Source: Thermoanaerobaculia bacterium (GTDB taxonomy: Bacteria > Acidobacteriota > Thermoanaerobaculia > Multivoradales > JAHZIX01). From it: a stretch of 35,590 bases of DNA. Shown here piece after piece: positions 14,589-23,600 of the stretch. Where the stretch lies: positions 1-35,590 of the forward strand of contig JALXFE010000594.1 in NCBI GenBank assembly GCA_027069135.1, read 5' to 3'. The notes beneath the pieces are model-generated. The model ran no database searches. It was not told where the DNA came from and saw nothing but the letters and a program-made list of their open reading frames with translations. Both the position numbers and the translations under genes were made by a program. The first letter of the stretch is position 1, and the number at the start of each line of letters is the position of its first letter.

Positions 14589-17500
14589 ATGCACCCGAGA
14601 CCATCCCTTTTCTTCTGCTTCCTTCTCTTCCTTGCTCTGATCGTGCCGCCGATTCAGGCGGACATCTGTACCTCGACTCTGATCGTGAACTCAGAGACGG
14701 TCTCAGTGCCTGCCGGAGAGCCAGCCTTTGTGGACTTGCTGGCCAACGACTCTCAGGACTGTGGAGCACCGCTGGCGGTGATCGTGGCCCCACAGAGCTG
14801 TCCGGGGACTGTGCAGGACTATGGGGATGGGTCCATCACGTATTTTCCGGCGGGCCAAGACGAGGCCTGTACCATTTCCTATCGCGTGACCAGCGAAGAC
14901 GGGGGTTCCGCCACCACGACCGTTCAAGTGGTGGTGGGAATGGGAACCACGAATCCCGGAGGTTCCTCTGTACCGCTGCTTCGCCTCGACGAGCTTGTCG
15001 ACCCGCATCGGTTTATTTCAGGAGGTTCGTCGGTCTACCTGGCTGGGTATTACCCGGGTATCCAGGCTCTGCTGGTCGCGGAGGCCGGCGTGGGCTTGCG
15101 CAACCAGCACGAAGAGCTCTTCGATGCGCTCGTAGCGAACCGAGTCAATCTCCTCCGGGCGGTGTTGACGATGGGAATGGCTCTTGAAACCCATGACTGG
15201 CTTCATCCCTATAACCGGTCTAACGACCCCTCAGACCCCAACACCTACCACTCTTCCCAAGAGGGGATAACCGGTGGACGGGTCTTCGATCTCTCCTCTT
15301 TCAATGAAGGTTTTTTCAACTATTGGAACCTGGTCGTCGAGGCCGCCGAGACGAGGGGACTGTATCTTCAGGTAGCGATTCTGGATGGCTTTCACGTACA
15401 TGAATTTGACAAGACAGATTCCCGTGGCGATGCTGTCGCTCCGCTGGAAAGGTTTGGGCGAATCTTCGACTATTTGCGGCCGACGAATCGTTCGAACTCA
15501 GTTGCTACCCAGCTTTCCACCGAGCGAGATTTCTACCAGCACCGGGTCACGGTCGAGACCCAAGAGAAATTTGTAGAAAGGGCGGTAGGAGATCTCTGCC
15601 ACCACGACGGTATCGTCTGGGAGTTGATCAACGAGCCGAATGATGTCCTGGCCAACGAGGTGCTCACCAACTGGCGCGACCCCGGGAAGACGTGGATACA
15701 GATCATCTACGAAGCTGTTCGCAGGGCTGAGGCCGAGGCAGGTTGTTCTGAACATCTGGTCATGCCCTTTCACTCTCCGGACCACCGAGATCTGGCGGGC
15801 CATTGGACACCAAGTGGCGGGGAAAGACCCGATGATCCTCTGCCGGGAGACGATCCCGGGCGAGATGATGAAGACCTCGAATACCAAGTCGTTTATCAGG
15901 CATTGGTAGGCGATTTCGAGGCGGTCTATACGATTCCCGAGTATGTCTCGGGAGCCGGCGGTGGCGCTAACCCCAACCATCTTCCGCTGATCGCCGACAA
16001 CGACTGCTGTGCGACGCCGGGAACACCCCTTCAACTACGCAAGAAAGCGTGGCTTTCTCTGTTGGCTGGGGCCAATCCCAGCATGCTGGTCTATGACGTA
16101 CCCGGGAGAACTATCGGGGCCCCGGAAATTCAGGATGGAATGAGGTGGGTCGGTTATACCCGGCAACTCGTCCTCGACCGAGGCATCAATCTTGTCGGCA
16201 TGGTGCCCCGGAGTGATTTGATCCATCAGAATGCCCAGGACATGGTCTGGCTCTCGGCGAGGGCCGGTGAAGAGTACATCGCTTATCTCTTCAACGGTGG
16301 GACCGTGAGCTTTATCGATGGCGTCTTGCCGGAGAGCTATCAAGCATGGTGGTTCGATCCCCGATCCGGTACAGAAGAAGCGATCCAACCTGTGCCAGCG
16401 AACGGGGTATTCACCAAGCCGGCGGGTAGCAACAGCGATTGGGTTCTCTACCTTCGAGGCGCTGACGGAGGGGGTACCAGCATTACCATTACGTCCCAGC
16501 CGCAGAGTCTTACGGTAGAGGTCGGCAAGACAGCCTTGTTCGCCGCCGGAGCCGCCGCCAATCCGCCTCAGCCTCTGACCTTCGTCTGGACTCTGGACGG
16601 TGGGCCGATCTCTGTGCTCGGCGTACGAGCGACGGTGACAAGCACGGATACGACGTCCCAGCTGACGATCTCAGATCTTCAACTGAGCGACGCTGGCAGC
16701 ATCCGCTGTAGGGCTTCCGGTGGCGGCGCCGCTGTCGATTCGGATGACGTGACGCTCACTGTTGTCGAGGTCCTGGAAACAGAGTCCACTGTAGGCGACC
16801 ACTTTGAGCTTGGCACCGCGGGGCCGGTCAGCGGCGATCCCCTGGCCGGGGCGGTGACCGATCTGGGGTTTCGTACCTGGCAGGCCAATATCGAGAGTGT
16901 GTTCGGCGGAAATGGGGCCAGCGGCTATGTGACCCATATCGCTTCCCAGACCACGATCCAGGGAGCCGGTGGAGTGGCCTTCGATCCCGATCTGATGGTG
17001 GGGCAGCCCCAGGTTCTGACCGTGGCCGCCGATTTTTCCGTGACCACCGGCAGCGGCTGGGGAGCCATCGGATTCGGCAGTACTCCCTTCAGTAGTTTTT
17101 GGGTCGATGGAGTTTGGGTGCTGCTGCAATCGAATGGAGATTGGACGGTATACGACGCCGGCCACGCTGGGGGTGCCCTGGTCCAGAGCTCGGCCCCGGT
17201 GGAGGGTTTTCTCGCCTCGGGTGAGAATGCCCTCAAGCTGCAATACGATCGGCTGGCGGGTACCCTGTCGGCGTGGGTCAACGAAGTGCCGTTAATTCTG
17301 AACCAGCCATTGCAGACTTCGGTGGTCCCCGACACGCGATTCGTCGGTTTTCGCATTTTCGCGACCAACGGCGGCGCCGAAGGCCGCATCCGCCTCGACG
17401 ATTTCTGGGCCATGGCGGGAGGGGATCCCGGTGAGCTCGACGATGCCGCCATCGTCGTTCAGAGCTTCCCTCCAGCGATGGGCTGCGGATCGACTGATAT

Positions 17501-20500
17501 GGCGGCGGTCACGGTCCAGAACCTCGGCAACACCGCCTGGAACGGCTTACCCATTGGGCGCGGCGGGGGTTACCTTTGGGACGTTCCCGACACCGACCCT
17601 TTTACTCTGATCCCCGTACAGGTCCGCCTCGACGAGGGGGAGACCATCTTTCCTCTGGAAACGAAGACCTTCATCTGGGATCTGACCGCTCCGGCAACCC
17701 CAAGCCCACCTCAGGGTTACAGGACCCAAGGCCGGATGCTCCGAGAGTCCTTTGGTGGATTCGGTTCTACGGCATTCGCGGATATCACCGTCGATTGCGA
17801 CAACCTGCCGCCGGAACCCGTGGATGACCCGAGGACGGTGGAGATGAATGGGACTTTCCGCTTCACGGGAGCTAGCCTCATCACCAACGACACCGATCCG
17901 AATGGTGATGCTCTCTTCTTCGTCGAGCTCGACACCGCGGGCACGGCCGGAACGGTGGATCCGGTCATCGGGGCTCCGATCCCGACCTTCGACTACCATG
18001 CCCCGCCGGGCGTCAGCGGTACCACGGACACGGTCCGATATCTCGTCGAAGACGAGCAAGGCGCCGGAGCCTGGGGCAACCTGGTGTTCACGATTCCTCT
18101 CAACCATCGGCCGGTGCCGGTGCCGGACACGCTTTCAACCCCGGCCAATATCTCCGTGACCTTCACCGCCGACTTTCTGACCGGCAACGACACGGACCAG
18201 GACGGTGACGGTATCGAATTATCCTCTCTGACCCTGACGGGGGTGACCGCCGGCCTCGATCCTCTGCCGGGGGTGACGCCGACGACCTACGAGTTCGTAC
18301 CGCCAACCGGGGGCATCCCGGGAGATTTCATCTTCAACTACTTCATCCAGGACGAACACGGTCTCGCCGCCTCCTTTGCCGGAACCCTTACGATCACGGT
18401 CGTCCAGCAGCCTCCCGTGCCGGCGGAGGATCGGATGTTGGTGCCTTTCGGTACCGCGTTCTTCCGAATCCCGGAGGACTATCTCCTGGCCAACGACACG
18501 GACCCCAACGGGGATCCACTATCTGTTACCAGCCTCGGGGATCCGGCCTTCGGCAGCTTCGGTTTCTCCCAATTCGGTCAAGGGTACGTCGCAGATCCGG
18601 AGTTTTGGAATGTCGGTTCGGACGCCTTCACGTACCAGGTCACGGACGGCTTCAACCCCTCCCAGGGTCTGGTCCGCCTCGAAGCGGAACCGGTCTGCGA
18701 CATCTACTTCGGTGACGGCGCCGAAAGTGGAGACCTCTCTACCTGGGACAGCATCATTTCCTTCGGCGGCGGTAGCATCTCTGCCGATGCAGCGGCGGCG
18801 TTTCAAGGCTCCTACGGTATCCGGATCGCCCCAGCCCAGGGTACGACCCAGCTCTATGTCCAAGACGATCTCCCGGTCGAGGAACGTCATTTCCGAGCTG
18901 GATTCCGGCTCAACCCGAACGACTTCGTCCTGACGGCGGGAGGCCGGCACAACCTCTTTACCGGATTCACTCCAGGCCAGAACGCTTTCATGCTACAGAT
19001 GGTGGCCGGAACCTCGGAGCCTCAGCTGAGCCTGGTGGTCAGCGAAGACAACAACGTCCAGCTCACGGCCCCTGCAGTGGAGCTGGGCAGCGAGTTCTGG
19101 CAGATCTGGCACCGTGTCTTCGTCGATTGGTGGGCGGCCTCGGCCCCGGGTGCCAACGACGGTGGAGCCCGCCTGTGGATCGACGGTCAGCTCGCTGCCG
19201 AGATCCTAGGCGCGGACAATGACGGGCGCATGGTCGGCAGCCTTCGGCTGGGCGCGGTCTGGGGAATCGACCCGGGGTTCTCCGGGACGTACTTCATCGA
19301 TAGCTACACCTCCTGCGATGGTCCCCGGAGCTCTCGAACGCTCAAGGCCGACGATTTCGAGAGTGGCACCTTGGCCGCCTGGGACGAACTTCGCCAGACC
19401 GGTACGGGCTCGGTCAGTGCTGCGGCCTCGGCAGCTCTGGCGGGTTCTTTCGGTCTGGAAGTGGCTCTGGGAACCGGTGCTTCGGAGCTCTACATCCTTG
19501 ACGAGAGCCTCGCCGCCCAGCGCCATCTCTGGGTCGAATTCTCTGTGGACACCAGCGCTCTCAGGCTGTCCAGCGGGTCTGTGTCCCTCTTGGAGGTGGA
19601 GGGCGGCGGTCCCGGCAATGCCGCCCAGCTGTCCCTGGTTTTCGCCGGCAACGGCGGCTTTCTCGACCTCGATGCGACCCAGGATGACGGCCTCCCGACC
19701 TTTGGAGGCAATCCCATCGACCTGCCGGCGGGGGAGCATCACATCCGCGTCGAGGTGGGCTCTGCCGCCAGTCCCGGAGAAGCCAGCGGCTTTGTCCATC
19801 TGTGGTTGGACGGCCAGCCCATGACCGGTCTGGAGGCTTTGCGCAACTCGACCCAGGCCGCCGAGAGGATCCGCCTCGGAGCGGTGAGCTCTATCCCCGC
19901 GTCCGCCTCCGGATTCCTCTACTTCGATGATTACCGTAGTTGGAGCGCGGCGGAGGACCTGCCGGTCCTGGCGGACGATTTCGAGGCCGGCTCCACGGCG
20001 GCCTGGGACGTGGTCATGGCGAGCGGAGGCGGGACGGTGAACGTTACCGGGGCGGCGGCGTTGGGCGGTACCCAGGGTCTCGCCATCGGTCTCGTCGAGG
20101 GGGCAGGCCAGGTTCATGTTCGCAAGGATCTGGCCCACCATCCCGCATCGCTGACTGCGGAGTTCCGATTCGATCCCAACTCCATCGCCATGAACAACGG
20201 CAGCGCCCATCCCATCTTCCAGGCCGGGGCCGCTTCCGGTGGCGCCATGGCCCTGTCCTTGGCACGCGAATTCGGCCTCTACCAGCTGCGTATCCAGGGC
20301 ATTCATGACGGCGGCCAATCCGTCCTCTCCAGCCTGACGGCGCTCACCGACGAGCCCCACACCCTGCGCCTCGAATTCCACAAGGCGACGGCCCCGGGCC
20401 TGTCCGACGGCAGCCTAGACCTGTGGGTGGACGGTACCAAGGTCCTTGGCCTGACCGGTCTCGACAACGCCACCAAAGCCCCCAGCACTCTGCGTCTCGG

Positions 20501-20567
20501 TGCCGTCTGGCTTCTAGACCCGGGCACGGTGGGAACTCTCTACTTCGACGACTTCCGGGCCTGGTAG
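14589..20567 (+). CDS. giant secreted modular glycoside-hydrolase-like protein
   Basis: This encodes 1992 residues. ATG 14589 is chosen because it opens a signal peptide (MHPRPSLFFCFLLFLALIVP) and has GAGAGG upstream. Order seen: a cadherin/Ig-like domain (~25-120), then a TIM-barrel-like region (~130-570) with VWELINEPND (Glu349, likely acid/base) and YTIPEYVSG (Glu451, possible nucleophile). Next come a WFDPRSGTEE segment like the putative collagen-binding domain that follows DUF4038-type hydrolases, an Ig domain (~631-727), and a LamG-like domain (~734-944). A CARDB-like domain, three cadherin-like repeats with NDTDPNGD (~1076-1367), and three ~200-residue LamG-like repeats follow, the last two opening with DDFESG/DDFEAG. 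It probably binds and cleaves an extracellular polysaccharide or glycoprotein. The substrate is unknown. Confidence 0.85.
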   Translation: MHPRPSLFFCFLLFLALIVPPIQADICTSTLIVNSETVSVPAGEPAFVDLLANDSQDCGAPLAVIVAPQSCPGTVQDYGDGSITYFPAGQDEACTISYRVTSEDGGSATTTVQVVVGMGTTNPGGSSVPLLRLDELVDPHRFISGGSSVYLAGYYPGIQALLVAEAGVGLRNQHEELFDALVANRVNLLRAVLTMGMALETHDWLHPYNRSNDPSDPNTYHSSQEGITGGRVFDLSSFNEGFFNYWNLVVEAAETRGLYLQVAILDGFHVHEFDKTDSRGDAVAPLERFGRIFDYLRPTNRSNSVATQLSTERDFYQHRVTVETQEKFVERAVGDLCHHDGIVWELINEPNDVLANEVLTNWRDPGKTWIQIIYEAVRRAEAEAGCSEHLVMPFHSPDHRDLAGHWTPSGGERPDDPLPGDDPGRDDEDLEYQVVYQALVGDFEAVYTIPEYVSGAGGGANPNHLPLIADNDCCATPGTPLQLRKKAWLSLLAGANPSMLVYDVPGRTIGAPEIQDGMRWVGYTRQLVLDRGINLVGMVPRSDLIHQNAQDMVWLSARAGEEYIAYLFNGGTVSFIDGVLPESYQAWWFDPRSGTEEAIQPVPANGVFTKPAGSNSDWVLYLRGADGGGTSITITSQPQSLTVEVGKTALFAAGAAANPPQPLTFVWTLDGGPISVLGVRATVTSTDTTSQLTISDLQLSDAGSIRCRASGGGAAVDSDDVTLTVVEVLETESTVGDHFELGTAGPVSGDPLAGAVTDLGFRTWQANIESVFGGNGASGYVTHIASQTTIQGAGGVAFDPDLMVGQPQVLTVAADFSVTTGSGWGAIGFGSTPFSSFWVDGVWVLLQSNGDWTVYDAGHAGGALVQSSAPVEGFLASGENALKLQYDRLAGTLSAWVNEVPLILNQPLQTSVVPDTRFVGFRIFATNGGAEGRIRLDDFWAMAGGDPGELDDAAIVVQSFPPAMGCGSTDMAAVTVQNLGNTAWNGLPIGRGGGYLWDVPDTDPFTLIPVQVRLDEGETIFPLETKTFIWDLTAPATPSPPQGYRTQGRMLRESFGGFGSTAFADITVDCDNLPPEPVDDPRTVEMNGTFRFTGASLITNDTDPNGDALFFVELDTAGTAGTVDPVIGAPIPTFDYHAPPGVSGTTDTVRYLVEDEQGAGAWGNLVFTIPLNHRPVPVPDTLSTPANISVTFTADFLTGNDTDQDGDGIELSSLTLTGVTAGLDPLPGVTPTTYEFVPPTGGIPGDFIFNYFIQDEHGLAASFAGTLTITVVQQPPVPAEDRMLVPFGTAFFRIPEDYLLANDTDPNGDPLSVTSLGDPAFGSFGFSQFGQGYVADPEFWNVGSDAFTYQVTDGFNPSQGLVRLEAEPVCDIYFGDGAESGDLSTWDSIISFGGGSISADAAAAFQGSYGIRIAPAQGTTQLYVQDDLPVEERHFRAGFRLNPNDFVLTAGGRHNLFTGFTPGQNAFMLQMVAGTSEPQLSLVVSEDNNVQLTAPAVELGSEFWQIWHRVFVDWWAASAPGANDGGARLWIDGQLAAEILGADNDGRMVGSLRLGAVWGIDPGFSGTYFIDSYTSCDGPRSSRTLKADDFESGTLAAWDELRQTGTGSVSAAASAALAGSFGLEVALGTGASELYILDESLAAQRHLWVEFSVDTSALRLSSGSVSLLEVEGGGPGNAAQLSLVFAGNGGFLDLDATQDDGLPTFGGNPIDLPAGEHHIRVEVGSAASPGEASGFVHLWLDGQPMTGLEALRNSTQAAERIRLGAVSSIPASASGFLYFDDYRSWSAAEDLPVLADDFEAGSTAAWDVVMASGGGTVNVTGAAALGGTQGLAIGLVEGAGQVHVRKDLAHHPASLTAEFRFDPNSIAMNNGSAHPIFQAGAASGGAMALSLAREFGLYQLRIQGIHDGGQSVLSSLTALTDEPHTLRLEFHKATAPGLSDGSLDLWVDGTKVLGLTGLDNATKAPSTLRLGAVWLLDPGTVGTLYFDDFRAW
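18705..20567 (+). repeat. three tandem ~200-codon LamG-like repeats
   Basis: The 3' third of the giant gene repeats a unit about 600 bp long at roughly 18705-19320, 19345-19945 and 19970-20567. Each unit opens with a variant of D-x-F/A-E-x-G-x-x-x-x-W-D and has an L-W-x-D-G strand. Each ends with R-L-G-A-V followed by an F-x-D-x-Y/F strand. The repeats are diverged, not recent copies. Confidence 0.75.
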
Positions 20568-20579
20568 GCGATCCGGGTT

Positions 20580-20618
20580 GCCCTCGGGCATTTTCCTTCA
20601 AGGAATGTCCCCGGGGGC
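20580..20618 (+). terminator. imperfect hairpin after the giant hydrolase gene
   Basis: Arms at 20580-20598 and 20600-20618 pair over about 19 positions with two mismatches and two G-T pairs, 13 nt after the stop at 20567. The core is CCTT/AAGG plus GCCCTCGGG/CCCGGGGGC. It lacks a T run, so termination is only probable. It sits between two same-strand genes. Confidence 0.4.
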
Positions 20619-20667
20619 TCCACCCCCACTGGCTGCTGGATCTCTTCTAATGAAAAGGACGATAGAT

Positions 20668-23600
20668 ATGAAATGTGACTTGGATTTCTCGAATAGAATC
20701 CCCAAAAACCATCTTGGAAGAGATCGCAGGCCCCGGCTTCTCGCCGTTTCCGGGTTGCCTCTCGTGCCGGTGCCGTGCCGCTCCCAACCTCTGAAGAGAC
20801 GAGGTCTGGCCGTTTTTCCGGCGCTCGTACTCGCTCTCGTCGTTGCGCCTTCTCTCGCCGGCCAGGGTTCTTCAGGAACAGAAGGAGATGATCCGTCCCT
20901 GGTCGGTACCGCCGCCGCTCAGGCCCGGGGAACTTCTGTCGACTCCGCGTTTCATTTCGGAAAAGTCGACAATATCAATCTCTTCAATGGAAACCTTTCG
21001 ATCGAGATTCCTTTGGGGCAAACCTATTCCGCCGGTGCCGGGCTCTCCTACGGCCTCAATTTGGCCTACAACTCAAATATCTGGGACTACGAAGAGCATT
21101 GCCAATGGAAATCTTCAGCAACTTCCGGTCCGGATTTCGGTCTCAAGATAAATCTTGCCCATGAGGTACCCGCTGCAGCTTCCAATGCCGGCCTCGGATG
21201 GATGTTGGAGCTCGGAAGGATCCTCATTCCGGGAAATCTTTATAATTGGGATTCTACCGGAAGAGGTCCCGACAACCTCACTTACGTCGCTCCAGACGGC
21301 AGTGAGCATGCCTTTTTTTCGACCCTTCATGACGGAGAGGTGGCCGGTAACGATCTTGCCTACTCGACCGACGGATCCTACCTGCGGCTCCGTTCGACTC
21401 CTGCCGGATGCATGCGCCCACGCAACGGAATCGATAGCACTCTGGAATTCGAGGGTTGTACTCTCCTCGAAGTGGATTTTCCGGATGGATCTTCTCAAAG
21501 GTTTGCGAACTTTGGGATCTCGGACCCTCTCCAACCGGAGCTCGCGGATTGGCGAATGATCCGGATGGAGGATGCCTTCGGGAACGGAGTGACTGCCACC
21601 TACGAGGACGGCCCTCTTCCTTTCACCGAGCTATGGAAGTTGACCGACGACCTTGGCCGGACCCAAGAGATTGATCTCTTCGGCCCGCAGGTCGATGACA
21701 CCGGAAATCTGTATGCCACAGCTCCCCAGGTCGAGCAAGGACTCCGCGTCCACGAGGTACGGCTCACGGGATTTGGTGGGAGCACCTTGGTCTACCGCTT
21801 CGACTACGTCCTCGACTTCGTCGAAAGGCATAAGGCTGGCGGCAATGAGGGCCTTGAGTACACCTGCAACGGATCTCCACAAACCACCCACAGCCTGGAA
21901 GCCTTTCTTCTGAGCAAGTTGACCGCCGTCGAGGGATTCACCGAAATCTATGCCTACGAGATGTACTACTACGACCAGACCGGACCGCCTTCTGCAGGGC
22001 CAGCGCCCAATTTCTCTGGAACAAAGGCCGGTGCTCTCGCCCGTCTTCGACTGCCCACGGGGGGAGGATATGCCTACACCTATGGGAAGTATCGACATGG
22101 TTATGAGATTGACCACCCGAACATAGCTGCGGAATTCAAGATCAAGAGGATCGATTCGATCGGAGTGGTGCGCAAACACATCCTTAGCAAGGTGGGTTCG
22201 GCACCTCCCTTGATCAGCGATGTGGAAGGTACCTGGGCCTACGAACCGGAGCCGAGCCCTGCTCTGGAGGCTCCCTGGGACGATGCTACGAACTACGATA
22301 CGACAGATCCGGATCGTCCTACAGGGCTGGACCCCTGCTTTCTCAAGACGACCGTCACGGATCCGGTGGGAAACATTACTGAGAATTTCTTCAATACGGC
22401 CCGCATCGGTTTTACCCGAGAGTTCGGTTTGCCCTATACGGTTTGCCATCCGGATACCCGAGTCTTTTTCGATTTTGACGGAGACGGCATCCGAGACAAT
22501 GCTCAGGATCCTCTGACCTTCAGACCTATCACCGGCGCGACGGGTCCCGATGCGGAGTTCTATCCGACGATCGGCGCCCCTCCGACCCGCCTTCTCTCGA
22601 GCCGAGTCTTGGGTCCTGCTCCCTCGGGGGGCGGAGCTCCTCCAGTTCTCCGGGAGACCTATATCCACTATGAATTCGATGACCTTTCTCCGACCTTTGC
22701 GAGCCCGGGGTTTCTTGCTCATAGCTCGAACTCTCGGGTTCGGGATCAAGAAACTTGTTTTTTCGACGATCCCGGGAGTGTACCTCCGAGTATTTGCAGC
22801 GCCCACCATTGGAAGAGGGCCACAAGAAGCGACTTTGACGGCTTTGGCAGCTATCGGACGACGATCACGAATTCGAGCTTCGGAGGCAACGACCGGGTCC
22901 AAACGATCCGCAACTCGAATCCCGTGCCGGCCAACGCCGGCTATCCGTGGGGTGCTGGCTATACCGAAGAGGAGAACCTCCTCGCCGGAGACCTTGCTAC
23001 GGGACCTTGGATTCTGGGCCTGTCCACCTGGACGGAAGTCGACCAGGCGCCGAATACCCCCGGGGAGGTGGCCGTCACCTTGACCTGCTTCGATCCGGCG
23101 ACGGGTTTTCTCCAGGGCCGACGAAGCCTCGCCAGCAACGGTGGCCCGGGGTCGGCGCCACCGGCACCCCAGGCCAACGATCTGCTGGTTCGCTTTTCTC
23201 CAACGGTCTCCGGTGCTGGCAACCTCGGCTTCGTGAGCTCAGAGGAGTATTTCGGTGGCGATGGCCAGAACCTCCCAATAGGGACCGGGTGTGAAGCCCC
23301 GGGCGCTCTATCTCCGGAATACCGGGTCGAGGCGACCTACGCTTCGGGGGCTCTGGAGCGAGCCTGGTTTTCTCGAGGAGGCTCAGAGTTCTTGGAGATC
23401 GGGGATTTCTCGATCGATTCGGGCACTGGCTTCACTGCCAACTCCTTTGACGCAGCGGATGTGGAGACACAGTTTCGATACGACGCTCTGGGGCGGTTGG
23501 TCGAGACCTGCCGGCCGGGGGTGAGTGTTGCTGTCAACGAGTTTACTTTCCCGAACTCGGCTTCTTCGATCCTGGAATCGACTCTCGATACCCAGATCTT

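Noticed and set aside
19206-20381. 391-codon minus-strand open frame opposite the LamG-like repeats
   Set aside because: It is the shadow of the giant secreted gene; it has no ribosome site and no protein-like motif.
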